This document shows, in pieces, positions 6,715 to 15,662 of a stretch of DNA of 64,000 bases. The notes under the pieces were generated by a model. It did not search any database. It saw nothing but the letters and a program-made list of their open reading frames with translations, and was not told where the DNA came from. The translations under genes were made by a program, and so were the position numbers. The DNA is from Streptomyces aureus (GTDB taxonomy: Bacteria > Actinomycetota > Actinomycetes > Streptomycetales > Streptomycetaceae), in assembly GCF_000725495.1 (NCBI RefSeq), contig NZ_JNZD01000031.1, forward strand, positions 1 to 64,000, given 5' to 3'. The number at the start of each line of letters is the position of its first letter. Positions within the stretch are counted from its first letter, which is position 1.

Positions 6715-9126
6715 TCAGCCCTGTCCGTCCCGCAGCGCCGCTCGCCCCGGAAGGCTGACCGCGAGCAGGCAAAGGCCGACGGCGGTCGCGGCGAACGCTC
6801 CGTAGACCAGTGGGGGAACGTACGGGGACTCACCCGTGAGACCGCGCATCATCGGGACCAGCGTGGCGGCCGCGATGGCGGTGCCCAGGACCACGCCCGT
6901 CACCGCCACGAGCAGGCCCTCCCAGCGAAGCATCCGCATCACCTGGAGCCGGGTCGAGCCGACGAGGCGGAGCATGCCGAGTTCGCGGCGGCGGTCCAGG
7001 ACGGTCATCACCAGGGTGTTGACCGCAGCGACGGCCGCGAAGCCGCCGAGGACACCGGCCATCGTGTAGTTGGCCCAGGCGTTCAGCTCGTGGTCCTCGT
7101 CCTGCTGGACGGCGTACCCGGAGGCGTCGGCCACCTCCCCGAGGGAAGTCAGGGCTCTCGCCTCGCCGCCCCGTACGAGCACTGTGCTGTCGAAGCCCGA
7201 CGTGACATGGCCGGCCAGGGACGCGCGGTCCATGGTGACCGCGGCGAGCCCGAGGCCGCGGCCGTAGACGGCGACGACCTCGGGGCGGGCCCTGGTCCCG
7301 TCCGGGAGGTAGAGGGACAGCCGGTCGCCGACCCCGGTCTTCGCCGCGGTCGCGAGGGTCTTGTCGATGGCGATGCGGCCACTGCCGACCCGGTCCAGGC
7401 TCCCGCTGCGTACGTCCAGGTCCTCGACCCGCGCGAGCTGTGCGGCGGAGCCGGTGACGCCCTGGGTCGCCGCACCCTGGAGCCATCGGTCGCCGCCGGA
7501 GCCGACGGGCACGAGGACCTGTGTGTCGAGCAGGCCGACCGCCGCGTCGACGCCCGGCGCGCTGGCCGCCCGGTCGACGGCGCCGGCGGGCAGTCCGCCG
7601 GGACGCGTGACCACGTGGTCGGCCGTGACGCCGGCCCGGAGCTGGCGCGCGGCGACGTGGCTCTCGCTGGTGTGCATGAAGACGAGGGTCGAGGCGAATG
7701 CCACGGCCAGCACGATCGGCGTGATCGCCGAGGCCAGCCGTCGCGCGTTCGTACGGGAGTTGGCGGCGGCCAGCGAGGCCGAGGGTCCGCCCTCGCGCAG
7801 CACCAGTCCGAACAGCGTGGCGCACACCCACGCCACGAGCGGGCCGAGCAGGGCGACGGCGAGCATGAAGAGCATCACGACGCCGAGGGCGGCGTTGGCG
7901 GCGTCGTCCCCGGCGGACCGGGCGGCCAGGCCGGTGAGGAACACGCCGCCGACGAGGGCGCCGACGCCGAGCGCGGTACGGACCACGCCCGGCCGCAGCC
8001 GCTGGACCGACGCCTCGGTGAGCGCCTGGCCCGGCTTCGTCTTCGCGGGCCTGCGGCCGGCCGCCCATCCGGCGACGAGCGCGGTCAGCAGGCCGGTGCC
8101 CACCGCCACGAGCAGCGGTACGAAGGACACGTGCAGGTGCACGTCCGCCGGGACGGCCCCGCGGTCCTTCAGCTGACCGAACCACCAGTGCGCGAGCCCG
8201 GCGCCGGGCAGGCAGCCGAGAAGACCGGCGACGGGGGCGACGAGTACGGCCTCGGCGGCGACCGCGCGGCGGATCTGTCTCGGCGTGGCCCCGATCGCGC
8301 GCAGCAGTGCGAACTCCCGGGCCCGCTGGCCGACGGACAGCGCGACGGTGCCGGCCGCCGTGAACACCGCGACCACGGTGGCGATCCCGCCGAAGGAGCC
8401 TCCGAGGCCGGTGAGCGTCTCCTTGGCGTACCCGAGCCCGTGGTCCTCGACGGCGCCACGGCCCGCGCCGGTGTAGACCTCGGCGCCGGAGCCGGAGACC
8501 GCCTTCCGCACGGCGGTGGCGAGGGTGTCCACGTCCGTGCCGTCCTTCGGCATCACGGCGATCGCATCGGCCCTGCCCGCGTGCCCGGCGAGCGTGGCGG
8601 CCTCGGCGTCCGCGAACCAGTCGGTGGCGCCGCCGGCCACCTCGCCCGAACCTGCCGTCGCCAGCCCGGACACGCGGAAAGCGGTGCGCCCGGTGGCGGT
8701 TTCGAGCGCGACGGTGTCACCGACACCGGCCTTCGCGGCTCGCGCGGCCGCCGTGTCGAGCACGACCTCGCCGGTGCGGGGCGCGGCTCCCGCGGTGAGC
8801 GCCGTACCGGTGAAGACGTGTGATCCCCAGCCGTGCCCGGTGAGCGTGTCCTGGCCCTGACGGACCGGGAACGTCTGGTCCGCCACCGCCGCCTTCACAC
8901 CGGGCACGCGCGACGCCCGGTCCGTCAACGCCGCGTCCAGTCGGGCCGTGTCCGGCAGGAGGGCCGGGGAGTCCGAGCGGCCGTCGCCGCTGCCGGTGAT
9001 CAGGTGCGCGTACTGGTCGGCCCCGACGACGACCGGCGCCTTCGCGTACCGCTGCGCGGGCACGGAGGCCCGCACACCGGTCTCCAGGAGGATTCCGCAG
9101 GCGGAGACGATCAGTGCCGCCATCAT
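6715..9126 (-). CDS. ABC transporter permease, FtsX/MacB type with duplicated domain
   Basis: About 803 residues with two FtsX-like permease domains. Each has a large extracytoplasmic segment followed by a cluster of three or four helices, the second near the C-terminus (ALNTLVMTVLDRRRELGMLRL-type coupling region). A partner ATPase lies just upstream, so the pair is a MacB/LolCDE-like exporter or mechanotransmission complex. The start is uncertain. The coding frame clearly extends upstream of ATG 9126 (reading GLARAAVRFKPASFAGTFVAL) back to an in-frame stop inside the ATPase gene, yet no ATG, GTG or TTG occurs there. Initiation may use CTG 9186 or the unsupported ATG 9126. The gene end overlaps nothing and precedes a small hypothetical gene. 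Confidence 0.8.
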   Translation of the reverse strand: MMAALIVSACGILLETGVRASVPAQRYAKAPVVVGADQYAHLITGSGDGRSDSPALLPDTARLDAALTDRASRVPGVKAAVADQTFPVRQGQDTLTGHGWGSHVFTGTALTAGAAPRTGEVVLDTAAARAAKAGVGDTVALETATGRTAFRVSGLATAGSGEVAGGATDWFADAEAATLAGHAGRADAIAVMPKDGTDVDTLATAVRKAVSGSGAEVYTGAGRGAVEDHGLGYAKETLTGLGGSFGGIATVVAVFTAAGTVALSVGQRAREFALLRAIGATPRQIRRAVAAEAVLVAPVAGLLGCLPGAGLAHWWFGQLKDRGAVPADVHLHVSFVPLLVAVGTGLLTALVAGWAAGRRPAKTKPGQALTEASVQRLRPGVVRTALGVGALVGGVFLTGLAARSAGDDAANAALGVVMLFMLAVALLGPLVAWVCATLFGLVLREGGPSASLAAANSRTNARRLASAITPIVLAVAFASTLVFMHTSESHVAARQLRAGVTADHVVTRPGGLPAGAVDRAASAPGVDAAVGLLDTQVLVPVGSGGDRWLQGAATQGVTGSAAQLARVEDLDVRSGSLDRVGSGRIAIDKTLATAAKTGVGDRLSLYLPDGTRARPEVVAVYGRGLGLAAVTMDRASLAGHVTSGFDSTVLVRGGEARALTSLGEVADASGYAVQQDEDHELNAWANYTMAGVLGGFAAVAAVNTLVMTVLDRRRELGMLRLVGSTRLQVMRMLRWEGLLVAVTGVVLGTAIAAATLVPMMRGLTGESPYVPPLVYGAFAATAVGLCLLAVSLPGRAALRDGQG

Positions 9127-9205
9127 GAGGGCGACGAACGTGCCCGCGAACGAGGCGGGTTTGAAGCGGACGGCCGCGCGGGCCAGGCCTTGGGGGCGAG
9201 GCTCC

Positions 9206-10024
9206 TCACGCCGCGGCCCTCGCCATCACGCGCGTACGGGAGCCGAGGGTGGCCATCCGCGCCGCGATCTGCTCCGCCGAGCCCCGGTCGAGGGCGTCGG
9301 CGAAGACGCCGTCCGCGAGGAACAGCACGCGGTCGGCCCACGCTGCCGCCACCGGGTCGTGGGTGACCATGACGACCGTGGCGCCGAGGACGTCCACCGC
9401 CTGGCGCAGCAGGCCGAGGACCTCGGCGGCGGTGGTGGTGTCGAGGGCGCCGGTGGGTCCGTCGGCGAAGATCACGTCCGGGCTGGTCACCAGGGCGCGG
9501 GCGATGGCGACCCGCTGCTGCTGCCCTCCGGAGAGCTCGCCCGGCCGACGCCCGGCCTTGTCGGCGAGCCCGACCTGCGCGAGGACTTCGGCGGCCCGGC
9601 GGCGGTCCCGTCGCCGGCCGGCCAGGCGCATCGGGAGCAGCACGTTCTCCTCGACGGTGAGGGAGGGCAGCAGGTTGAACGCCTGGAAGACGAAGCCGAG
9701 GCGGCTGCGGCGCAGTTCGGTGAGCTGGTTCTCGCGCATGCCCGTGATCTCCGTACCCCCCAGCCGTACGGACCCGGCCGACGGCCGGTCGAGCCCTGCG
9801 GCACACTGCAGGAACGTGGACTTCCCGGAGCCCGAGGGGCCCATGACGGCGGTGAACGTCCCACGGCCCAGGGCGAGGTCGACCCCGGCGAGGGCATCGA
9901 CGGCGGCGCTGCCACGCCCGTACCGCCGCCGGACCCCGCGCAGTTCGACAGCGGTCCCGGACCGAGAACCCTGGACCCCCGTCCCCTCGTCCGTGGTCCG
10001 TCGCCTGTTCCCACGCAGCCTCAA
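9206..10024 (-). CDS. ABC transporter ATP-binding protein (MacB/LolD type) with Walker B Glu-to-Gly
   Basis: A 272-residue ABC ATPase pairing with the FtsX-type permease downstream. Walker A GPSGSGKST is at 62-70, the Q-loop Gln at 114, the signature LSGGQQQ at 164-170 and the switch HD in MVTHDP. The Walker B segment reads VIFADGPTGALD: the catalytic glutamate expected in FADEPTGALD is glycine (residue 189, codon GGA, 9458-9460). In characterised ABC ATPases this residue is needed for normal ATP hydrolysis, so the exporter may bind but turn over ATP poorly. The TTG start at 10024 follows a purine-rich GAGAGGGCGGG. A 7-bp palindrome sits 25 nt upstream. Confidence 0.85.
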   Translation of the reverse strand: MRLRGNRRRTTDEGTGVQGSRSGTAVELRGVRRRYGRGSAAVDALAGVDLALGRGTFTAVMGPSGSGKSTFLQCAAGLDRPSAGSVRLGGTEITGMRENQLTELRRSRLGFVFQAFNLLPSLTVEENVLLPMRLAGRRRDRRRAAEVLAQVGLADKAGRRPGELSGGQQQRVAIARALVTSPDVIFADGPTGALDTTTAAEVLGLLRQAVDVLGATVVMVTHDPVAAAWADRVLFLADGVFADALDRGSAEQIAARMATLGSRTRVMARAAA

Positions 10025-10048
10025 TGTCCCGCCCTCTCACGATCTCCT

Positions 10049-10071
10049 CGTAGCGACACTTCGACGCTACG
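10049..10071. promoter_or_regulatory. Palindrome CGTAGCG-N9-CGCTACG upstream of ABC exporter
   Basis: A perfect 7-bp inverted repeat with a 9-nt spacer, 25 nt upstream of the ATPase start. Size and position fit an operator for a dimeric repressor such as a TetR or PadR protein. No such regulator gene is adjacent. Confidence 0.45.
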
Positions 10072-10227
10072 GATCACGGCCACGCCGGACCATGGCGGCT
10101 GCCGGCGGATCAGAGGTGGGGATAACCCGAGAACGAACGGGCGCGGGCCGGAGGCTACTCGTCGCGATCGGAACCCTGGGCGCATTGACTGCACGGAACA
10201 TGGTCACTCAGCTGGTACTGACCGTGG

Positions 10228-10761
10228 CTACGAGGCATCGGCATAGGCGAGGTGGGCCCCGCACTCGGTGCAGCGGAAGAGCATCGCGGTCGCGCCGACA
10301 CCGAGGTTGGTCAGAAAGGTCTCGAGTTGGCCCTCGTCGTGCCAGCCGCTCAGGCGGAGCTCCGTACGGAGCCCGTCGAGCGCGTCGGGGTGGCGAGCGA
10401 GCTCGGCGTGGCCGACCTCGCCGATGAAGGCCGCGGCGTCACCGCAGTGGACGAGCCAGTGCGGATCCTGCCAGGCGCTGAATCCGGGGGTTCGGCGTGT
10501 GACCTGCTCCAGGATCTCGGCGCTGACGCCGTCGAGCCCGTACGCGTCGGTGAACTCGCCTTCGAATCGTGCGGCGGCACTGCCGTCGGCGATGCACCAG
10601 GGGCAGAATCGTCCGCTGACGTCCTGCGCCGTGTAGAAGCTCGCCGTGTAGATCCAGCCGGTGGCCCGTCCGCAGCAGGCGCAGACCTCGGTGCTCGCGC
10701 GGAAGGATCCGCTGGCGACGGGATCGGGGTGGTAGCGGAAGGAGGGCAGGTCGACGCTCAC
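10228..10761 (-). CDS. CbrC family protein (UPF0167)
   Basis: A 177-residue protein starting VSVDLPSFRYHPDPVASGSF, the hallmark N-terminus of the CbrC/UPF0167 family. Paired cysteines CACCGR, CPWCIADG and CTECG suggest metal binding. The segment FSAWQDPHWLVHCGDAAAFIGEVG is also family-like. In Escherichia coli cbrC lies in the colicin-related cbr locus, but the biochemical role is unknown. GTG 10761 is chosen by alignment to the family start; the open frame continues to 10872 without support. The gene is isolated on this strand. Confidence 0.8.
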   Translation of the reverse strand: MSVDLPSFRYHPDPVASGSFRASTEVCACCGRATGWIYTASFYTAQDVSGRFCPWCIADGSAAARFEGEFTDAYGLDGVSAEILEQVTRRTPGFSAWQDPHWLVHCGDAAAFIGEVGHAELARHPDALDGLRTELRLSGWHDEGQLETFLTNLGVGATAMLFRCTECGAHLAYADAS

Positions 10762-11154
10762 GCGTGCGCCTGCCGCACGCGGTGGGCCACGACGACACGG
10801 GGCTGAGCGTGGGTGGGGCTGCTGGACAATCTCATGGGTCGCAGTCTGTAGCGCAAGCACCGCCGCGATCAAGAGCCAGGCGTGGATTTCTGCTGGTCAG
10901 GGAGGTGGCGGCGCGCAGGCTCGCGAGCTGCGCGGTGAGGGTGGCGGTCCTCGAGGTCGCAGTGCGGGCGACGGTACGGCCTCGGGCTCGGTCGGCTGGG
11001 TACGAGGGGTCGGGGTGACAGACGGGTCCTCGGTGCGGGACGATCGCGACGTGTGCGGGGCCGCTGTCGTCCAACACCTCGGGCGGTGGGCCGCGTACGG
11101 ACGACCAACGATGCTCGGCCTCGTGCCTTCCATGCGGGGCCGGAGAGGACACAT
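10762..11154. other. Intergenic stretch without a supported gene
   Basis: The 393 bases between the CbrC gene and the SnoaL-like gene show no open frame with a plausible start, ribosome site and family-like translation. Only the last 15 nt (GGAGAGG) serve the downstream start. Base composition is normal for the region. Confidence 0.5.
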
Positions 11155-11571
11155 GTGTCGCTCGCTCTCGAAGACCGCCTGGCCATCACCGAACTGGTCT
11201 CCTTGCACGGTCACCTCATCGACGACGGAGCCCTCGACCGGCTGGACGAGTTGTTCACCGCCGACGTGGTCTACGACCTGACCGACTTCGGCCAGCGGCC
11301 GCTCTCCGGAGTGGCGGCCATCCAAGAGGCCGCCCGGGTGCTCGGCGCGGCCAACCCCGTCGCACACCACGTCACCAACGTCGTCGTCACGGCCGCCGAG
11401 GAGGGCCGGGCGCTGGTCCGCTCGAAGGGGCTCGGCATCACGGCGGACGGCTCCTGCGGTTCCGTCACCTACGACGACACGGTCGTGCGGACCCCGCGTG
11501 GCTGGCGGATCAGCCATCGCAAGGTGTCGCCACGCCGGATCCCCTTGAGCGGAGCGACGGCGGCGGGCTGA
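11155..11571 (+). CDS. Nuclear transport factor 2 / SnoaL-like domain protein
   Basis: A 138-residue single-domain protein of the NTF2-like (SnoaL_4) fold. It has LEDRLAITELVSLHGHLIDDG at the N-terminus, DELFTADVVYDLTDFG as the first conserved strand-helix, and a C-terminal WRISHRKVSPRR strand. Such proteins act as small dehydratases, cyclases or hydroxylases, or bind ligands only; no catalytic residue set is decisive here. GTG 11155 is preceded by GGAGAGG at 11142-11148. The gene is alone on this strand. Confidence 0.8.
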   Translation: MSLALEDRLAITELVSLHGHLIDDGALDRLDELFTADVVYDLTDFGQRPLSGVAAIQEAARVLGAANPVAHHVTNVVVTAAEEGRALVRSKGLGITADGSCGSVTYDDTVVRTPRGWRISHRKVSPRRIPLSGATAAG

Positions 11572-11650
11572 CGACTCGACAGGGGCGGACCGTCCCTCCC
11601 GCGTGGCTCTTTCAGCGCCCCGGGTGACTTGTCTCGTCCGCGTCCGGCTG

Positions 11651-12040
11651 TCAGTCCAGGTAGCTCGCGCGCCCCTCGTCGTCGAGCTCGAAGGGGCCCT
11701 CAGGGATGACGCAGAACTCGTTGCCCTCGGGGTCCGCCATGACCAGGAACCCACCGTCGGCGTACTGCTCCAGCCTGCGCCCGCCGAGTGACTCGACCCG
11801 TTGCTGCTCGGCGGCGGGGTCGGAGGCAGTGATGTCGAAATGCATCCGGTTCTTGCCCGTCCGGCTTTCGTCGGTGCGCTGGAAGCCCAGGCCCAGGCCG
11901 TTCTCCCGCCGCAGCCACACGTAGGGGCCCATGCGGCCCACGATCGGCCTCCCGAGCAGTTCGGACCAGAACGCGGCGAGCCGTTCGGGGTCGTCGGCAT
12001 CGACGATGAGGGCATTGATCTGCGCGGATGAGTCGGCCAT
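11651..12040 (-). CDS. VOC family protein, single domain
   Basis: A 129-residue single-domain vicinal-oxygen-chelate protein. It has NALIVDADDPERLAAFWSELLG at the start, RMHFDITASD in the middle and the closing strand ADPEGNEFCVIPEG, a pattern common in Streptomyces glyoxalase-like proteins. Possible metal ligands are His in MHFD and Glu in NEFCV. Substrate unknown. It is divergently transcribed from the DinB gene and may be part of a detoxification pair. Confidence 0.85.
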   Translation of the reverse strand: MADSSAQINALIVDADDPERLAAFWSELLGRPIVGRMGPYVWLRRENGLGLGFQRTDESRTGKNRMHFDITASDPAAEQQRVESLGGRRLEQYADGGFLVMADPEGNEFCVIPEGPFELDDEGRASYLD

Positions 12041-12096
12041 ACCGCGATCTTCTCAAACCGCCGCTCGTCGCGGACCACGTAGGGGATCTTGAGCCT

Positions 12097-12120
12097 ACGA
12101 GCAGCCCATGGCAGGCTCGT
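12097..12120. promoter_or_regulatory. Inverted repeat ACGAGC-N12-GCTCGT before DinB gene
   Basis: A 6-bp inverted repeat directly upstream of the DinB ATG in the 85-bp gap shared with the divergent VOC gene. Could be an operator; weak evidence. Confidence 0.25.
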
Positions 12121-12125
12121 GACGC

Positions 12126-12710
12126 ATGATCAATGATTTCGCGAAGGACAACCTGCACCGGAGACTGCGGCGGGACCGCGAGGCCCTGCTCTGGAAACTC
12201 GACGGCTTGTCCGAGTACGACGCCCGCCGACCTCTGACAGCGACCGGGACCAGCCTGCTCGGCCTGGTCAAGCACGTGGCCGGCGTCGAGGCCAGGTATT
12301 TCGGCGAGGTCTTCGACCGCCCCTCCCCGGAACCACTGCCCCGCTGGCAGGACCACGACGGCGGCGATCTGTGGGCGGCCGAGCACGAGACCCGCGATCA
12401 GATCATCGGGTTCTACCGGCGTACGTGGGAGCACGCGGACGCGACGATCGAGGGGCTTCCCCTCGACGCCCCCGGCCACGTGCCGTGGTGGGCGGAGCCC
12501 TCCCCCAACACGAACCTGTTCGCCGTCATGGTCCATGTCCTCGGCGAGACGAACCGGCATGCCGGGCACGCCGACATCCTGCGCGAGGGCATCGACGGCC
12601 GGACCGGGATGCGTCCGGAACATGAGCAGCAGATCGACGAGGAAGCGCGTGCGGCCTACTTCTCGAAGGTCGAGCAGGCCGCCAGAGCGGCCGCACCGAT
12701 CAAGTCTTGA
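12126..12710 (+). CDS. DinB family protein (DUF664 type)
   Basis: A 194-residue four-helix-bundle protein of the DinB/DUF664 group. The metal-binding histidine triad of the family is visible as H50 (LVKHVAGVEARYFGEVF) and the two histidines in ETNRHAGHADILRE. Members act as thiol-dependent (mycothiol or bacillithiol) transferases or remain uncharacterised, so a mycothiol-dependent detoxification role is a reasonable guess in an actinomycete. The ATG is six nt after the inverted repeat; no classical ribosome site is obvious. Confidence 0.8.
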   Translation: MINDFAKDNLHRRLRRDREALLWKLDGLSEYDARRPLTATGTSLLGLVKHVAGVEARYFGEVFDRPSPEPLPRWQDHDGGDLWAAEHETRDQIIGFYRRTWEHADATIEGLPLDAPGHVPWWAEPSPNTNLFAVMVHVLGETNRHAGHADILREGIDGRTGMRPEHEQQIDEEARAAYFSKVEQAARAAAPIKS

Positions 12711-12771
12711 CCACCAAGGCTTGACGATCAAGGCTTGAACGACTGGCTCCACCGGCGCCTCGAAACCCGGC

Positions 12772-13185
12772 CTACTGGTCGCGCTCGGGCCAGACGGGGC
12801 GCTGGTCGATCCACTGGACACCCTTGTTGCGGCAGAGGCAGAAGGGGTGGCCGATGGGGTCGGAGTAGACGCGGAAGCCGTACCCGCTGGAGCCGACGCA
12901 GTCCCGCTCCAGGGTCGCGCCGAGGGACAGGACGCGGCGCTGTTCGGCCTCGATGTCGTCGACCTCGAAGTCGAGGTGGAACTGCTTGGGGTGCTCGCTG
13001 TCGGGCCACTGCGGGGCGCGGTAGTCCTCCACCTGGATGAAGGCCAGTTCAATGTCGCCGAACTCGATACTGGCCCAATCCGCGTTGCTGCCCTCCTTGA
13101 CCGGGAGCCCCACCACCTCGGAGTAGAAGGCGGCCAGCTTCATCGTGTCCGGGCAGTCGATGATGAAGTCCGTCAGTCGCAGCAT
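12772..13185 (-). CDS. VOC family protein, single domain
   Basis: A 137-residue glyoxalase-like protein. TDFIIDCPDTMKLAAFYSEVVGLPV is the first strand-helix, QFHLDFEVDDIEAEQRRVLSLGA the second half, and YSDPIGHPFCLC the closing strand. A Trp-rich end (WIDQRPVWPERD) is common in actinobacterial members. Its role, perhaps resistance or electrophile handling, cannot be set from sequence. It lies convergent with the DinB gene and 342 bp from the divergent lamin-tail gene. Confidence 0.85.
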   Translation of the reverse strand: MLRLTDFIIDCPDTMKLAAFYSEVVGLPVKEGSNADWASIEFGDIELAFIQVEDYRAPQWPDSEHPKQFHLDFEVDDIEAEQRRVLSLGATLERDCVGSSGYGFRVYSDPIGHPFCLCRNKGVQWIDQRPVWPERDQ

Positions 13186-13527
13186 CCCACGATCTTGTCA
13201 CAGGATCGAATGGGCCGGACTTCGAAAACGCCCCCTGTCCGCCCCGGTTGACGAGCTGTCGGATCCTGCGGGACGGCCGCCTTCGAGAGAACGCCGCTCA
13301 CCGGGCCACGCTCACGGGGGCATCACCCGGCTTCACCATCCCGCCCTCACGGCACGAGCCGGCTGCAACGAGCACCGGTATGCCTGAGACGCCCGCACTC
13401 GTGAGTGACGGGAGCGAACCCGACAGGGACGTCAGCGGGGGCTCTCACCTGCGGTTCGTCTGGCCAGCGGGTTTCATTCAGCTGGAGTGCACCCTTCGTC
13501 AAACTTTGAACAGCACAGTTCGGCCTC
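13186..13527. other. Intergenic region upstream of lamin-tail gene
   Basis: A 342-bp gap between divergent genes. No small gene is supported. The last 90 bases contain an A+T-richer stretch (TCAAACTTTGAACAG at about 13499-13513) likely to be the promoter of the secreted lamin-tail protein. Loose direct repeats of the GTTCGTC type (13454, 13494) were seen but are too degenerate to name. Confidence 0.4.
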
Positions 13528-15501
13528 GTGCCTTCATCTTCTTCGCGCAAGCGCCTCGCCTCGGTAGTCGCCGGGGCCTTGACCGTCTCAAGTCTGCTCA
13601 TCTCCGGGCTGGTCGCCGCGCAGCCCGCCGCTGCGGCGGACCCCGCCGGCTTCCAGAACGTCCGGATCAACGAAGTCACCTCGTCGAACAACGACACGGT
13701 GGAGCTGTACAACGCCGGGTCGGCCGCGGTCGGCATCAGCGGCTGGAAGATGTCCGACGACAGCTTCTCGCAGCAGTCGTTCACCCCGTCGTCCACCACG
13801 ATCGCGGCCGGCGGCTTCGTCACCTTCGACTCGCCCAAGGGACTGGGCGACGCGGACAAGCTCGTGATCTACACCGCCGACGGCACGCTCGTCGACCGGG
13901 TCGACTGGGCCAGCGGCAAGGCGAAGCCGGCGATGGCACGCTGCGGCGGTGACGGCTCCGGTGCCTGGGTGACCACGACCACGGCGGCCACGTTCGGCTC
14001 CGCGAACGCGGGCGGATGCCCCGCGTCGATCCCCGCGGCGAGCAAGGTCCGGATCAACGAGGTCACTTCGGACGGCTCGGACACCGTCGAGCTGTACAAC
14101 GGCGGCACGAGCGCCGTCAGCCTCAGCTCGTGGAAGTACGTCGACAACGACACCACGCACTCCGCGGTCACCGTCTCGTCCTCCTCGCCGAGCGCGACCA
14201 GCATCCCCGCGGGCGGCCGCGTCACGTTCAACTCCACCATCGGACTGGGCGGCAACGACTCCGTCCTCCTCCTGGACGGCAGCGGCAACACGGTCGACTC
14301 GGTGACCTGGGCGGCCAACGGCGCCACGCCGTCGGACGAGCGCTGCGCCGACGGCACCGGCTGGTTCCAGACCGCCGCGACCGCGACCTTCGGCAGCGCC
14401 AACTCCTGCTCCGGCAGCGGTGGTGGCGGCGGCGGTCAGACCGGCCAGCTGCTGGGCGGCGGCGGCTCGCTCACCAGCGGGTGCACCCCCGAGGCGCCGA
14501 GCGGCACAGGTTCCACCCCGTCGGGCACCCTGGCGTGGCCGGGCGGTCTTGACGTCACCATCGCGGACAACGTCTGCGCGTTCACCACGTCGACCGGCAC
14601 GGAGGGCCGTGACGTGAGCGGTCTGGCCTTCGATCCGTCGAATCCGTCGGTGCTGTGGGCGGCCAAGAACAAGAACTGGCTGTACAAGCTGGTCAAGAGC
14701 AACGGCAAGTGGATCCCGGACTCCTCCTGGAGCGCGACCGGCAAGCAGATCCGCTTCTCGAACGGCTCCGGCCAGCCGGACTCCGAGGGCCTGACCGTCG
14801 GCGCCAACGGCCACATCTACGTGACCTCCGAGCGTGACAACGCCAACAACACGGTGCCCAAGGACACGATCATGGAGTTCGATCCCGCGGCCACCGGCTC
14901 GACGCTGACGCCGGTCCACCAGTGGGACATGACCGCGCAGTTCCCGCAGCTGAACACGGGCAGCAAGGACGACGCCAACCTCGGCTTCGAGGGCGTCGGT
15001 TACGTCCCGGACAGCTGGCTCACCGCCAACGGCTGGGTCGACCCGCTCACCGGCTCGGCGTACAACCCGGCGAACTACCCGCTGCACGGCTCGGGCCTGT
15101 TCTTCGCCGGCCTGGAGTGGGACGGCTCGCTCCACGTCTACGGCCTCAACTCCGACGGTACGTTCACCACGTTCGGCACCATCGCCACCGGCAAGGCCTC
15201 GGTGATGGACGTGACCTACGACGCCGGAACCCAGCGCATCATCGCCACCTGCGACAACACCTGCGGTGAGACGCACACGTTGATGAAGGTCAACGCGAGC
15301 GGCGCGATCGTCCCGGACGTGACCTACACCAACCCGGCGGTCATGCCTGTGGACAACCTGGAGGGCTTCGCCGTCGCGCCGGCGTCGACGTGCGTCAGCG
15401 GCTTCCGCGAGGCGGTCTGGTCCGACGACGGCATCTACGGCTTCGGCTCCGGCACCTCGTCCTACGGCCACGCCCTCTACAGCGGCACCTTCCCCTGCTG
15501 A
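13528..15501 (+). CDS. Secreted lamin-tail domain protein with phytase-like C-terminal region
   Basis: A 657-residue exported protein. It has a signal peptide with basic start SSSRKRLAS, a hydrophobic core, and probable cleavage after AAQPAAAA. Two lamin-tail (LTD) domains follow, about 41-150 and 172-290, each starting VRINEVTS and containing DTVELYN. A Gly/Ser linker leads to a 330-residue C-terminal part with beta-propeller-like features (DVSGLAFDPSNPSVLWAA, SEGLTVGANGHIYVTSERD, NLEGFAV), resembling the esterase-like/phytase-like family. LTD domains often accompany extracellular nucleases or phosphatases, so phosphate scavenging is plausible. Start GTG 13528 is short of a clear ribosome site. 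A strong hairpin follows the stop. Confidence 0.85.
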   Translation: MPSSSSRKRLASVVAGALTVSSLLISGLVAAQPAAAADPAGFQNVRINEVTSSNNDTVELYNAGSAAVGISGWKMSDDSFSQQSFTPSSTTIAAGGFVTFDSPKGLGDADKLVIYTADGTLVDRVDWASGKAKPAMARCGGDGSGAWVTTTTAATFGSANAGGCPASIPAASKVRINEVTSDGSDTVELYNGGTSAVSLSSWKYVDNDTTHSAVTVSSSSPSATSIPAGGRVTFNSTIGLGGNDSVLLLDGSGNTVDSVTWAANGATPSDERCADGTGWFQTAATATFGSANSCSGSGGGGGGQTGQLLGGGGSLTSGCTPEAPSGTGSTPSGTLAWPGGLDVTIADNVCAFTTSTGTEGRDVSGLAFDPSNPSVLWAAKNKNWLYKLVKSNGKWIPDSSWSATGKQIRFSNGSGQPDSEGLTVGANGHIYVTSERDNANNTVPKDTIMEFDPAATGSTLTPVHQWDMTAQFPQLNTGSKDDANLGFEGVGYVPDSWLTANGWVDPLTGSAYNPANYPLHGSGLFFAGLEWDGSLHVYGLNSDGTFTTFGTIATGKASVMDVTYDAGTQRIIATCDNTCGETHTLMKVNASGAIVPDVTYTNPAVMPVDNLEGFAVAPASTCVSGFREAVWSDDGIYGFGSGTSSYGHALYSGTFPC

Positions 15502-15529
15502 GTCCGCCAACCGGCCAACAGCACTGAGG

Positions 15530-15573
15530 CTCCTGGCAGTCGGGGCACGACCAAGGCCCCCGACTGCCAGGAG
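15530..15573 (+). terminator. Strong hairpin terminator after lamin-tail gene
   Basis: Perfect 16-bp stem CTCCTGGCAGTCGGGG with a 12-nt loop, 28 nt after the stop. There is no long T-run, as is usual for Streptomyces terminators. Confidence 0.75.
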
Positions 15574-15662
15574 CTTCTCGCCACCCACCCGAACCGACCT
15601 CGCACCCACCGAGCCCCCGGCAGCTCCGTTTATTCGGTTGACCCGGTCCGTACAGTGTTCGG

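Noticed and set aside
6625..8823. Long plus-strand open frame of about 730 codons opposite the ABC permease
   Set aside because: Antisense shadow of a well-supported membrane protein; translation is Arg/Gly/Asp-rich low complexity without domains.
10832..11152. Arg/Thr-rich minus-strand frames in the 10.8-11.1 kb gap
   Set aside because: No start support; composition of antisense-type shadow.
13454..13500. PHO-box-like direct repeats before the lamin-tail gene
   Set aside because: Units GTTCGTC, GTTTCAT and CTTCGTC are too degenerate and not spaced by 11 bp.
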